64,000 bases of DNA from Nannobrachium achirus (GCA_963921795.1 OY997659.1:27444085-27508084); one strand, 5' to 3'; numbered from the stretch's first letter, positions 34,561-46,381 are shown. The notes: a model not told the origin generated them from the letters alone. A program made the numbers and translations.

Positions 34561-35090
34561 TCGATGATAACGAAAAAATGCACCAGGGACGCACCAGGGA
34601 CATATCCTCAGTGATGTAGCCCAAGCTCATCAGGGTTTCGGGTCTAGCAACATCATAACCCTCACTTGGGTGACCCAGCCGGTGTTGATCAAGTCCCGAC
34701 TTATGTCCCAGTAGCTACCCACGATCAGTCCCATTAGGGAAAGACAGAACCATTCACTCCACCACTCCGGAACTAATCTGCCGAGACTGGGAGAGGAAAT
34801 CTGGCGCATGGAAGGACTAGGCTCTGTGGACTGACTCCTGTCTGGGAACCTCCTACTTCTCACAAGGTCCACTCCTGCTCTGACCAGGTCCAGGACCAGT
34901 ATGTTGCACCAGACTCCAGCCCCAGACATTTCACTCAGGAGTGGTGGATTCTGACTTCCGGTTAGGATGTAGGAGAGGAGACACGCACGAAAAGGTGGCT
35001 CTCCGCAAACTTTCCATTTAAATTGATTTAAACCGTTTATTGAGACATAGTTCAACTTGGAAGAAGACCCTGAGTAGCTATTAATGTATC

Positions 35091-36305
35091 ATGTCCCGCC
35101 GAGGTGGTAAAAGCTCGCAGCAGAAGAACCTGAGCGGATATATTACACGGCAGCAGCGATCACTCGCCGACGAAAGAGCAACAGACAGCATGGCCAGCCC
35201 GGCGGCTAACACAGCTAGTGCTAATGGAGCTAGCATTGTTAGCTCTGGCCTCCCACCAGACCTGGAGGCTCTCCGCTTAATACTGACTGCTTCTATGGAA
35301 GAGATAGCTGGAAGGGTGACCGAAAGGGTGATTGGAAAGGCACTCTCTCCTCTGACAAAGGCTATGGAGGAGGTGAAGACGGCTATCACAGACCACAGCC
35401 AGCGTATTTTTGACTTGGAGGAAGGCCTGACGGAGTTTACAGATCGAGTCACCGTTCTTGAACGACTGTGCGAACAACTCACGACTCAGAACGCCTCCCT
35501 CAGTGAACGAATGGAGGACGCTTCTAATCGGTCCAGGCGCTGCAATTTGCGAGTCATGAACGTCGTCGAAAAGAGCGCAGAGGAGAGGAAAGATTGCGTT
35601 CAATTCATGTCTAACCTTTTCTTCAAAGTGCTCGGGCCTGATGTGTACCCTTCTCCTCCTGTTTTGGACAGAGCCCATAGGATCGGTAAAGAGCGCTCGG
35701 GTGCCTCTGCAAAACCGAGGGTGATGATAGTACGTTTCCACTACTTCCAAGACAAAGTCCGTGCCCTAAAAGCCGACCGGAGCCAGCTCAACTGGAGAGG
35801 TCAGAAGCTCATTTTCTACCCGGACTATGCCCCTGCCACGGCCAAGCTTAGAAGTTCATTCCTGCGAATTAAATCTTTATTATTCGCTAAAAAACTCAAA
35901 TTCCGCCTCGTCTTTCCCGCTGTCTTAAAACTGGAATTCAAGAACAGAACCCACGAATTCAAGACCGCCGCAGACGCACAGCTGTTCTACGACCAGCACA
36001 TCGCTCCACTCCCCGACCCACCACTGGATGTTAACGCCGCCGCCCGGACCGAGGATAAAGACGCCGCCGAACCGGAGGAGGAGGATGGTGCCACTGTCCC
36101 CGGCGAGGACGACAACGACGACCGCGGCGCGACTGGGGGAGGCGGCGCGGCCAACCTGGATCGAGCCATCAACGATGTCAACTCAACTGCGGGAGGAGGC
36201 GACGTGTACGAAGACGTGGACACCTCAACTTATGCTGCTACAGGTAACGATGCTGTCGAGCCTGACAAAATGGACGGCCCCAAGAGGCCAGACGACAATG
36301 ACTAA
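35091..36305 (+). CDS. L1-type ORF1 protein
   Basis: 404 codons, uninterrupted. In L1 elements this protein is a trimeric RNA-binding chaperone that coats the element's RNA. The N terminus is basic and Ser-rich (MSRRGGKSSQQKN). Residues about 58-150 look like a coiled coil with regular Leu spacing. RRCNLRVMNVVEKSAEE near 150 opens the RRM-like domain (compare RRNNLRIVGLPE in other L1s). FYPDYAPATAKLR and KLKFRLVFPAVL belong to the C-terminal domain around 240-300. The last ~100 residues are an unusual acidic Asp/Glu/Gly/Ala tail. Being wholly open suggests a fairly recent insertion. Confidence 0.92.
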   Translation: MSRRGGKSSQQKNLSGYITRQQRSLADERATDSMASPAANTASANGASIVSSGLPPDLEALRLILTASMEEIAGRVTERVIGKALSPLTKAMEEVKTAITDHSQRIFDLEEGLTEFTDRVTVLERLCEQLTTQNASLSERMEDASNRSRRCNLRVMNVVEKSAEERKDCVQFMSNLFFKVLGPDVYPSPPVLDRAHRIGKERSGASAKPRVMIVRFHYFQDKVRALKADRSQLNWRGQKLIFYPDYAPATAKLRSSFLRIKSLLFAKKLKFRLVFPAVLKLEFKNRTHEFKTAADAQLFYDQHIAPLPDPPLDVNAAARTEDKDAAEPEEEDGATVPGEDDNDDRGATGGGGAANLDRAINDVNSTAGGGDVYEDVDTSTYAATGNDAVEPDKMDGPKRPDDND

Positions 36306-38631
36306 TGTCTGTTCTAGGTGTGGGATAAACACTCTATAAGTGCATACACATTTGTATCTAATCCCAACCAGCCACTATTACTTCGGACTTGTTGATATGG
36401 GGGGGGATTGATGATTGGGGAACAGGATGGTGCGCTCTCGGACAATGCTATGGACATTTAGAATAGCACTTATTATTATTATTCACTTTTTTTTCTCTAC
36501 AAAACTTTTTTTTCCGTTCCTTTTTTGGCTTTAAACTACGAGCTGTTTGGACTCTAACTTTTCCTTTTTTTTGTTTTATTATTTCTGTCTATATTTCCTT
36601 ACTTGGGGGGAGGGGGGAAACGGGCGACTTATTGTTTTCTATTTTTTTTTTTTATGATCATGACACGCAACAATCATAATGTAAGCTAATTGTCAGACCT
36701 ACTGGAAATCGGAGTTAAATGTTGTCTTTCATTTCTTAACTTCCCTTTAACTGGTGCACGTGAGTCTGCTATATAGCTTATGAACAAGATGTAAATGTGG
36801 ACCAAGACAGGTTTGGGTAACCTCGGTATATGCGACTTGAGTGATTAAATGCTCAGTGGCTGTTTTTTCTTTTCTTTTTCTTCTGTTGCTGTAAACGTGT
36901 AGGGGGAGGAGAGATATCGTGTCACGTTGCTTTGCCTCTAGGTCTGTGACTGAGTGACAACCTCCCTCTTATGACACGTGACATAATGTTCTACTCTTGA
37001 GCTTACTCTACTTTCTGTTATGGTTGTTGTGGTTTTCTTCACTGACGCCCTACTGCCCCCTACCTAAACCCTCCATTTAGATCTCTGGTTATTGTAGTTC
37101 TCAATTGTAGTTCTTAGCACTTTGTGATTTCTGCCTCCATCCAGTGGCAATTCTGTAGAATACACCAAGGGGAAATATATGCTGATAAATGGATTAGATG
37201 AGTACATTTGGCTTTGCTGAAGTTGCTGATTCTATACCACACTCCTCCCCTCTGAGAGTTATTACTTTTATTTTTTCTATTTACTAATAATACTTCATGG
37301 GGTGAATGGATGTCCTATATAAGTGAATTGAATTGATAATAATTAAAAACCATATATTTTAATACATTGGGGGAAAAAAAAAAAAAAAAAAAGATGGTTT
37401 AGATGAAACTCATATTTTCGTATTTTACTCTATATAGTCTTTTGCGTACCCATAATGCCCTCTTAGCCTTTACCATAATACGCTATATACAGATGGGCTC
37501 CAGGAGATACTCACTGGATGGAGATTATAGCCTTTGTTACAGTATATATGTATATGTTTTCTTTTCTTTTCTTTTCTTTTCTGTTCTGTTCTTTGCTATT
37601 CACTGTTAATGTTCCTATCCCTTTTTTTGTAGTTCTCAATTGTAGTTCTTAGCACTCTGTGATTTCTGCCTCCATCCAGTGGCAATTCTGCAGAATACAC
37701 CAAAGGGAAATATATGCTGATAGATGGATTAGATGAGTACATTTGGCTTTGCTGAAATTGCTGATTCTATACCACACTCCTGAGAGTTATTATTATTATT
37801 ATTTTTTTTTAAATTATTTACTGATAATACTTCATGGGGTGAATGGATGTCCTATACAAGTGAATTGAATTGATAATAATTAAAAACCATATATTATAAT
37901 ACATTGGGAAAAAAAAAAAAAAAAAAAAAAAAGATGGTTTAGATGAAACTCATATTCTCGTATTTTACTCTATATAGTCTTTTGCGTACCCATAATGCCC
38001 TCTTAGCCTCTACCATAATACGCTATATACAGATGGACCTCGGGAGATACTCACTGGATGGAGATAGATTATAGCCTTTGCTACAGTATATATGTATATG
38101 TTTTCTTCTCTTGGCTATTCTTTTTTTTTTTTTTTTTTACTAATTGGGAGTAGCACTGTTAATGTTCCTATCCCTCTTTTCCCTCATAATTGGGAATACA
38201 TTGGTTAAACTCATTATTCTTAACACTTGGTAACCTTACTCGGGTTTGAACTAAAACTTTTTTGTTCTATTTTCAATGTCAATACTATGGTTATGATTGT
38301 GACTATGTGGGGAGTCACCCAACACGCGTTCAGATTAGAATAGATTATGATCAAGAATAACACCGATTGGAAGCGTTTTGGATATTTTTTCCCGCTGTCC
38401 TTTTCTTTTTGGAAAGCTGACTTAGGGAACCGGGGAATATTGCTATCGACCACACTCGACACTGTATTTATGTTTTTGTTTGTCCTTTTGCTTTCTGTAT
38501 TTAATAAGTCTTCAGGATGTGTAATAATGCTTGTAAACTGTTCTCTATGTCACACGATATTACAAGTCATACGCTAGGAGTGCAACGGACAAGTCATCCT
38601 CCACTTTTTTACTTGACCCAACTAAAATGGT
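36306..38631 (+). other. LINE inter-ORF spacer with a tandem duplication
   Basis: 2.3 kb without a coding frame, T-rich. The segment 37093-37628 is repeated as 37629 to about 38180, with few substitutions plus length changes in the homopolymers. Each copy holds an A tract (37374-37391; 37908-37932) followed by GATGGTTTAGATGAAACTCA. Confidence 0.85.
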
Positions 38632-41600
38632 ATGAGTAGATGCTCCAATATAAAGTTTATTTCATGGAATGTGAAGGGCTTAAATGGGCCGATAAAGAGA
38701 TCCAAAGTTTATTTACAATTGAAAAGGCTGAAACCAGATATTGCTTTCTTACAAGAGACTCACCTTCGATTATCTGATCATACTAGATTACGCAGCAATT
38801 GGGTGGGCCAATATTTCCATTCAAGCCTGGACAGTAGAACTAGAGGGGTTGCCATCTCAATAAATAAGAGATTAAACTTCACTATTTCTGACACTAAAGT
38901 TGATAATGCGGGGCGGTATATTATTCTAACGGGTACTCTTCATCAGATACCAGTAGTCTTGGTGAATGTTTACGCCCCAAACTGGGACGATGCCAGATTT
39001 GCGAACAACCTTTTGTCATCTCTTCCCAACTTAGATACTCACCGCCTCATCTTTGGGGGAGATCTGAATTCAGCGATGAACCCTGCATTAGACAAATCAA
39101 ACCCTAAAATTCAACAACAATCGGCTATGGCTAAAGCCTTTGATGTGTTCATGAAGGAAAATGGTTGTGTTGATCCCTGGAGAGAGAGAAACCCTCAAAC
39201 AAAAGGATTCTCCTTTTTCTCAAATGTGCACAAAACATTTACTCGAATTGACTACTTTTTTGTTGATCAGTCTTTCCTGCCAGCCGTTGAATTATGTGAT
39301 TATACGGCTATAGTCATTTCAGACCATGCAGCTATACAACTTGATATAAATTTCTCTAACTGTCAAAGGGAAAGACCCTTATGGCGTTTCAATTCATTGC
39401 TTTTGTCTGAAAAAAAGTTCTGCGACTACATTTCCAGCTCGATCGACACTTTTATTATTACAAACAAAACGGAAGACACTTCTGCCTCCATTTTATGGGA
39501 ATCGTTGAAGGCTTTTCTCAGGCCAAATAATTTCATACTCAATATCATCCAACAAGGCCAAACAACAAAAATTTGACGGTTTATGTAAGGACATCGCTGA
39601 TTTGGACAAACTCATAGTGTCAAACCCTACCCCAGAGTTATGTAAAAAGAGGCTCGACCTTCAGAATAAAGTTAATTTACTGACTACAACAACCGCTGAG
39701 AAGCTACTAACTAGATCGAAGGGACGGTATTACGAACATGGAGATAAATGCAGCCGCCTTTTAGCACACCAACTTAGGCGGCAAGCTGCCACCCGGCAGA
39801 TCTTGCAGATAAAAGATGGCTCTAATACACTACAGACAACTCCCTCTGGAATCAACCAGGCATTTGCTAGTTTTTATTCCACTCTCTACAAATCGGAGTC
39901 TCCAAACGACCCATCTGATGCAACAGCATTTCTTTCAAATCTCAATTTCCCTAAACTCGACTTAGCCGAGGCAGAGCGGATAGATAAACCTTTAGCTCTA
40001 ACGGAGCTAACTGAGGCCATTAAATTAATGCAGAGCAATAAATCTCCAGGCCCGGACGGCTACCCTTCAGAATTTTATAAAACATTTAGCGAAAAACTTT
40101 CTCCTCTACTGCTCGACATGTACAACGAATCCTTGACTAATGGAGCTCTTCCGCCAACTCTAACACAGGCAACTATCTCCCTTATTCTCAAAAAAGATAA
40201 AGACCCAACTAGCTGTGGATCTTATAGACCTATTTCCTTGCTAAATGTTGATAGTAAGATTTTGGCTAAGACACTTGCCATTAGACTGGAAAAAGCCTTA
40301 CCTGATATTATCTCAGAGGAACAGACTGGTTTTATACAAAAACGCCACTTATTTTCAAATGTTAGGAAATTAATGAATTTAGTGTACTCGTCAAAACCAT
40401 CCAATACTTCTGAGGCGGCCATTGCTATGGACGCCGAAAAAGCGTTTGATAGGGTCGAGTGGGAATACTTGTTCATGGTACTTAGAGAATTTGGTTTTGG
40501 TGATACTTTCATTTCATGGGTTCAACTTCTATATACCTCCCCTAAGGCGAGTGTCTGTACTAACGGTTCTAGATCAGAGTACTTTACCCTGACTAGAGGG
40601 ACAAGACAGGGTTGCCCCCTATCCCCACTCTTATTTGCGATATCAATCGAACCGCTTTCTATAGCGTTGAGGACCTCACGACTCTTCCGTGGGATAGTGC
40701 GTGGGGGTACTGAGTACAGGGTTTCTCTCTATGCTGATGATTTACTATTGTACCTATCCAACCCTGTCCCAGCCATCCCTCATGTGCTTGCTATATTAAA
40801 GGATTTCGGTAGCTTCTCGGGGTACAAACTGAACTATCAAAAGAGCGAGTTTTTCCCTATTAACGATAGAGCAAAAGGTATTGCACAAACAGATGTGCCA
40901 TTCCACATTTCAGCCTCTGGTTTCAAATATCTAGGTGTAAATATCACGAACAAGTTCACTTCACTTTTTTCTGCAAATTTTACCCCCCTATTAGACCAAG
41001 TAAAGTTAGATCTTCAAAGATGGGATAGCTTGCCTCTGTCTCTGACAGGAAGGATTCAATCTGTTAAAATGACTATACTTCCGAAATTCTCCTTTCTCTT
41101 TCAATGTATTCCAATATACATCCCTAAATCATTCTTTGTAGCTCTTGATCGGATCATATCACCATTTATATGGGCGGGTAAACAGTCTAGAATTAAAATT
41201 TCTACTTTACAAAGAAGTCGCGAAGATGGTGGCCTGGCCCTTCCAAATTTTACATTTTACTATTGGGCTGCCAATGTGCAGAAGTTGGCCTACTGGTTCC
41301 ACTCCCCATCGACGGACTGGTGCTTATTAGAGGCCCAATCCTGTCGCTCACCTCTCTTGCTGTATTGGTCCATTCTAAACTTCCCTTATCACCGACTAAA
41401 TATACTACTAATCCAGTGGTCATCGCTTCTCTAAAAATTTGGTCGCAACTGAGGTCCCATTTTAAATTCAAAGACAGCTCAATAAATTGCCCCATAGTTC
41501 ACAACCATTTGTTTCCTCCCTCTACACTAGATTCTGCTTTCACTATATGGAAAGATAAGGGAATTGTTAAATTCTCTGACCTATATGAGAAAAACATATT

Positions 41601-41937
41601 CTGTAGTTTCGATAAAATTCGGACCAAATTTGACCTGCCCAGAAATAATCAGTTTCGTTTTTTCCAAATCAGAGATTTTGTTAGAAATCATTTCCCTTCA
41701 TTCCCTGAGAGGCCGAGGGATCTACCTTGGGAAACTCTCCTAAAATTGCAACCCGGAGGAAAAGGACATATTTCAATGACTTACTACTCTATCACCCAAC
41801 TAAACATGTTCCCACTGGCCAAAAACAGGGAGAATTGGGAGACTGAATTGGGTGAAGCCTTTCCTGACGAGTGGTGGGACGGGGCTATTGACAGGATTAA
41901 TACGTCGACGTCATGTGCAAGATTGGGACTTATTTAA
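38632..41937 (+). pseudogene. L1-type ORF2: endonuclease and reverse transcriptase, disrupted
   Basis: The APE-type endonuclease is intact at about 38650-39360: ISWNVKGLNG, FLQETHLR, NVYAPN, GGDLNS, RIDYFF and ISDHA include the catalytic Asn, Glu, Asp and His residues. The reverse transcriptase begins near 39990: SPGPDGYPSEFYK, SYRPISLLN, AIAMDAEKAFDRVEW, GTRQGCPLSP and the active site LYADDLLLY (about 40726-40752). A frameshift lies near 39520, between endonuclease and the following region. A second lies near 41350-41370 beyond the reverse transcriptase. A TAA at 41935-41937 replaces an expected Gln. The frame goes on with a Cys/His motif CDRCALSPANHTHMFWSCPK until the insertion at 42154. 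Confidence 0.93.
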
Positions 41938-42149
41938 TTCAAAATCTTTCATAGACTTCATTATTGTAAATCAAAGCTCGCTAAGATATATCCTGATGTT
42001 GATGACAAATGTGATCGCTGTGCGCTATCGCCAGCAAACCATACTCACATGTTCTGGTCTTGCCCAAAGCTAGTACAATATTGGACAAAAATCTTTGAGG
42101 TTCTCTCTGAAGTGTTCTCGGTTCAATTGGAACCTTCACCCCAAATATG
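41938..42149 (+). pseudogene. LINE ORF2 C-terminal zinc-knuckle region
   Basis: Continuing the same frame after the stop: KIFHRLHYCKSKLAKIYPDV, then CDRCALSPANHTHMFWSCPK and YWTKIFEVL. The Cys/His spacing is that of the L1 C-terminal CCHC-like motif. It is cut off by the LTR-like insertion. Confidence 0.85.
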
Positions 42150-42153
42150 TAGT

Positions 42154-42815
42154 TGTGCACTTGTGCTCTAACGCAAGTTCAGGAGTGGAGACCACCCACT
42201 GCGATCACCGTCACTGCTCGCCTCAGCCATCCACGTAGCCTCCGCTCTCCACAGCCACTCACGTTCCTTATCACCTTATCAAATACAACCACGTTCCCCC
42301 ATCGGCCAATCGCACAGCAATCACACAGTATAAATACACCTCAGATCACGTCACTTACCTGTTTGACTCTGCTCACGTAGAACGCAATCCCCACCCCCTC
42401 CCCAGTCACCACCTTCATTCTAATCGTTCTGCCTTGCTAACTTCGTTTCTCGTTTCATCTCACTAACTTTCGTTTCTATATTTCCTAGGAGCATCGAGGG
42501 GGGCAGTGCAGGAGCAGATGACAGTTGGCTCACGGACCGAGCAAACTCGGTCGTCTCGCTCCCGGAGAGCAGATGACAGTTTGCTCACGGACCGAGCAAA
42601 CCCGGTCGTCTCGCTCCCGGAGAGCAGATGACAGTTTGCTCACGGACCGAGCAAACCCGGTCGTCTCGCTCCCGAGGCTGCTTCCCCATCCTGAGCCTCG
42701 CCCTACCTCGGGCTCCTCAGCAACGCACACACACACACACAATCGCAATACTGCATGCTACATCTCACTTGTTCAATAAATGCTGTTAACCTGAGCAGAG
42801 GTTGTGGTCTCTTAC
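42154..42815 (+). mobile_element. probable solo LTR inserted in LINE ORF2
   Basis: About 662 bp, non-coding, flanked by TAGT on both sides (42150-42153 and 42816-42819), which may be the target duplication. It begins TG, has a TATA-like GTATAAATA at about 42328-42336, an AATAAA at about 42775-42780 and a G/T-rich end, the order U3, R, U5 expected of a long terminal repeat. Three 55-bp tandem units lie between. No internal retroelement region adjoins it. The family is not identified and the exact ends are approximate. It is a fossil younger than the LINE copy it interrupts. Confidence 0.65.
42512..42675. repeat. 55-bp tandem repeat, three units
   Basis: Units start at 42512, 42567 and 42622, each with GAGCAGATGACAGTTTGCTC and GGTCGTCTCGCTCCCG. 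The second and third are essentially identical; the first differs at two positions. It lies in the transcribed part of the LTR-like element. Confidence 0.95.
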
Positions 42816-42819
42816 TAGT

Positions 42820-43096
42820 GAAAGCTATTTTTGGAGTGCCATCGAATTTTCAGCTACTAACAACAAAGAAATCCAACATATTGGCCTTCGCAACATTAGT
42901 GGCAAGACGTAGGATATTACTGTTATGGAAATCTCCAACCCCTCCTTCTGTTGATTTATGGTTGAAGGACATCATGGGATTTCTAAAATTGGAAAAAATA
43001 AAATTCACACTGAGGGGATCGGTAGACAGATTTTTCTCAACCTGGCAACCACTTATCACATACTTTGAGGGTCTGAGGACACTTGCAGTAGACTGA
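42820..43096 (+). pseudogene. LINE ORF2 C-terminal end
   Basis: Frame AIFGVPSNFQLLTTKKSNIL, ATLVARRRILLLWKS and RFFSTWQPLITYFEGL. The ARRRILLLWK stretch near the end of ORF2 is typical of fish L1/Tx1 elements. It is the continuation of the ORF2 reading after the insertion, ending at a stop near 43096. Confidence 0.85.
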
Positions 43097-43505
43097 CCAA
43101 CACTGTACAACTCAGAATATTTAATGGCCACCTCTCGGGGCAACTTGTAATGATATACATAATTGAGGAGGATGATGTCTGTTAGCACTCTATCGACTTG
43201 ATCTGTGTAAATAATACAACTATGGTTTCTAGGAGACTTAATTCCATTGGTATTTTATTATATATATTATATATATATATATATTATTTTTTTTTTTTTT
43301 ATTTTAATTTATTGTACTTAACTTTGTTTGTGTAACTATTTTTCTTTACTATCGTGCATATTGTGTACGCTGATTTATTGTTTTGTATTTATTTTACTGT
43401 TACTGTCTTTATTATTGTTTCAAGGAGTGATTAATGATAGCAACATGGGGGGAGGGTTGGGAAAAGGGGAAAAAAAAAGAAAAAGAATGTCTTTGCAATA
43501 TTGAC

Positions 43506-43705
43506 NNNNNNNNNNNNNNNNNNNNNNNNNNNNNNNNNNNNNNNNNNNNNNNNNNNNNNNNNNNNNNNNNNNNNNNNNNNNNNNNNNNNNNNNNNNNNNN
43601 NNNNNNNNNNNNNNNNNNNNNNNNNNNNNNNNNNNNNNNNNNNNNNNNNNNNNNNNNNNNNNNNNNNNNNNNNNNNNNNNNNNNNNNNNNNNNNNNNNNN
43701 NNNNN
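43506..43705. other. assembly gap of 200 N
   Basis: 200 consecutive N, probably a default-size gap. It follows the A/T-rich 3' region of the LINE, so the LINE end and its target duplication are not visible. Confidence 1.
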
Positions 43706-45005
43706 GTCCTTATTGCCCTGATTTTGCTGTCCACTTTTTGGGGAGAGAATGTTGTTTTTATTAAAGTTCTGGGAATAAGCAGAAAGGGAACCAATGGAGT
43801 CTGAAGCAAAAAGGACGGATAGCCAGAGGCCTTTCGAGTGATCCCGATATGCTGTAGGTCAGATATTGCTGGTCACAGGAATAATAGAGGGGAGAAGTTT
43901 ATTTTGTTCAAGGCAGTTGCTAAACCCCAGTGATCTCATCTCCCTTCAAGAACATCAGTATTTTGCTGTCCTTTGACAAAATGTGCCATGGGAATAACAC
44001 GTCAGGGACAAGAAGAAAATGGCTACACTACGGTATGGAGGTCTCAGTGGGAAATGAACTGCACAACATCACATGAAGCCATGTATGCAGCATCACTGTG
44101 ACAGACGTCACTGACCTGTGTCCTGCTCACTGCAGGGATGGACAGGGCTCATATATCACTGCATAGCATGGCTTAGTAATCAGCAATATACAGTACTGGC
44201 TTAAAGCACCATACCAGCACAGTTTATGGCATGGACTACGACTCCAGATATTTGACATGTCTGCCAAGCATTTTCTAAAAGCATACCATGGTTTCATTGA
44301 TATTCAAGGCTTCTCTGGGGCTTCTATTCAGTTCAGTACGATTATGAAAATTGACTTGCAGAGCCTTGAATCTGGTTTGAGGCGGGTTGTTCAAACAAAG
44401 CATTTCATTTTTTTTTGCTCAAAGTAACGGTTATTATCGCATTTTGATTCATTTGAATCATTCAAGTCAAAAAAGTCCCTAGAAAAAAACAAAAAACAAA
44501 CTTACAGACAAATAAAAAGTCAGACCCTTTTTCTCTAGCATTTAATACCATTACCCATTGCTATGATATTGCCAACAATGCATTTTTTTCATAATTAGAT
44601 CACAGCATTATAGAGAATATAACTGTACTGGATAATAATATTGACTGAGGAAAAACAAAGCTTCGGGGAGTCTAAAAATCAAACCCAGTATGAAGTGAGC
44701 GGTGCAATTTATGAGTTAATTTCCCACAAAGCTTGAACAATGTGGGATGGGGCGGGACATACCGGTATATACAGACGCGGGACGTACGTACATACAGACA
44801 AAGCCAGTTGTAGGAGCAGTTAGCGCCACTCAAATAACTACATGTAGAACCAGCCATAAATCCTGGTCTTCAGTGAATCCTAATCTAAACCCTGATCTAG
44901 CCATTGTTGTGGAGGTAAAGTACTGGGGGATCGGACTCCCATTGGCTGGATTAGTAACCATCACAGAGGCCATGGATTCAGAAAACCATGCTTCCCGAGG
45001 TCTTT
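43706..45005. other. intron sequence without recognised features
   Basis: No exon or repeat element recognised. Confidence 0.4.
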
Positions 45006-45008
45006 TAC

Positions 45009-45011
<3 letters not shown>

Positions 45012-45079
<68 letters not shown>

Positions 45080-45108
45080 GCGTGTGCGTGTGCGTGCGTG
45101 CGTGCGTA
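45012..45108. repeat. (TG)n and (TGCG)n microsatellite
   Basis: About 63 bases of TG followed by TGCGTG and TGCG variants. Confidence 0.97.
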
Positions 45109-45352
45109 TTAACATCAAGCCAATTTGCACTCGATGTATCCCGTTATTATGGAGTGGGAATAACAACGTCACATCCCAGGCTAATGTAAGCGTGGTGGGT
45201 AGATAGATACTAGCATCCACTTGCTCTCATGTGTCCTATGGAACGTGAATAAAAACTTAAGAGGGAGAACTATGGGTCTGTAATTAAATAATTCATGGCT
45301 GTACTGTGGCTCTAATGGAGAGAGAGAACACAAACGCCTGAGCTTAATTTGT

Positions 45353-45355
45353 TTG

Positions 45356-45430
<75 letters not shown>

Positions 45431-45450
45431 CGTGCGTGCGTGTGTGTGTG
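45353..45450. repeat. (TG)n and (TGCG)n microsatellite
   Basis: TG repeat with one GG step, then GCGTGCGTGCGTG. Confidence 0.96.
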
Positions 45451-45499
45451 GGGTGCAGTGATTGATTGTAAATGATAGTTAGGAACCAAATGGACCCTT

Positions 45500-45560
45500 A
45501 TTGGGTATTTAACTCAGAGAGTGTACAAATGGCAAATGGACCTGTACACTCTCAGAGTTA
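45500..45560. repeat. palindrome family P2 copy
   Basis: TTAACTCAGAGAGTGTACAA and its near complement GTACACTCTCAGAGTTAA enclose a short loop. It resembles the interior palindrome of the hAT MITE at 2496-2675. Confidence 0.75.
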
Positions 45561-45656
45561 AATTAACATTGATTTTGCAATATAAATTGGGCTCTCAGAG
45601 ATATAAATGCCATTGAATGGGGGTCTGTAGCCTAAAGGCCTCTCCACACCAAAAAG

Positions 45657-45742
45657 TCTGCAAAGGACTGCAAAGAACTTGCAAAGGACTGCAAAGAACT
45701 GCAAAGAACTTGCAAAGGACTGCAAAGAACTGCACAGAACTT
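45657..45742. repeat. CTGCAAAGAACTTGCAAAGGA minisatellite
   Basis: About 86 bases of head-to-tail CTGCAAAGAA / CTTGCAAAGG words in a higher-order order of about 43 bases repeated almost twice. Confidence 0.9.
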
Positions 45743-46021
45743 CGTCTGCCGACTGTATGCCGACTGTACTTACTGTATGCAATTGTGCGCATGCGCGGAG
45801 AGATCGCATGAAATACCATTCCAAACCAGGAGGTGGCAGTAGTCTGAAAGGCTATTTTCACTCCATAGTTGATCGTCCCTGCATGCCGTCGCTGTCGGAA
45901 AATGCTGTTATTAAGCCTATTATTTATATTATTATTTGGATAAAGTAGAACAACCTTTAAAACCAATCATAATCATTTAAAATTGTATCATGATCTGACA
46001 CTTTCACAACAGCTTGTTGCT

Positions 46022-46154
46022 GCTTCAGCGTTCTGCCTCCGTGTGACGTCGCGCATTGAAAATATCAGAGCTACAAGCTCACAACATGTCGGAACTTGAA
46101 GCATTGTGAGCTTGTATGTCTGCTATGCTCGACACGCACCGTCATACGCTGAAG
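46022..46154. repeat. palindromic repeat family P1, copy with longer inverted ends
   Basis: Core arms CTACAAGCTCACAACATG and GCATTGTGAGCTTGTATGTC; outer ends GCTTCAGCG and CGCTGAAGC are also complementary, so this copy may show the family's true limits. Confidence 0.75.
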
Positions 46155-46230
46155 CACACATCCAGCTTTTCATAGCTGAAAGAGGAGGTAATCTAAACCA
46201 AACTGGACCCAGTTGAAACGTGGATATTAA

Positions 46231-46380
46231 AGCAATAAGCCACAAGAGGCGAGTGGTTACCGGGGTAGTATACACCGGCTGAGAGGCGTTGGGAAACACG
46301 AGGCGCCAGCCGAGTGTTTCCGACCCTCTCAGCCGGTGTATACTACCCCGGTAACCACAAGCCTCGCGTGGCTTATTGCT
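46231..46380. repeat. 150-bp near-perfect palindrome
   Basis: Arms of about 60 nt beginning AGCAATAAGCCAC at one end and complementary GTGGCTTATTGCT at the other, with the shared GGTTACCGGGGTAGTATACA. A few mismatches. The centre includes GGAAACAC / GTGTTTCC. Confidence 0.95.
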
Positions 46381-46381
46381 T

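Larger units (their letters stand above)
34950..43505 (+). mobile_element. L1-clade LINE, long but disrupted
   Basis: A non-LTR retrotransposon with 5' leader, ORF1 (35091-36305), a long spacer, ORF2 (38632 to about 43096) and an A/T-rich 3' region running into the gap. The order and domains match the L1/Tx1 group of fish LINEs. The 5' boundary is estimated from the change of character near GACTTCCGGTTAGGA; the 3' boundary is hidden by the gap. ORF1 is open throughout. ORF2 carries two frameshifts, a nonsense change and a 662-bp insertion, so this copy cannot retrotranspose by itself. It lies antisense to farp1 in the large intron. Confidence 0.9.

Noticed and set aside
38347-38577. 76-codon frame just before LINE ORF2
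   Set aside because: No resemblance to any LINE protein, hydrophobic low-complexity peptide, and it lies in the T-rich spacer.
42328-42336. TATA-like sequence as a host promoter
   Set aside because: It lies inside the LTR-like unit that interrupts the LINE, so it is better explained as part of that fossil.
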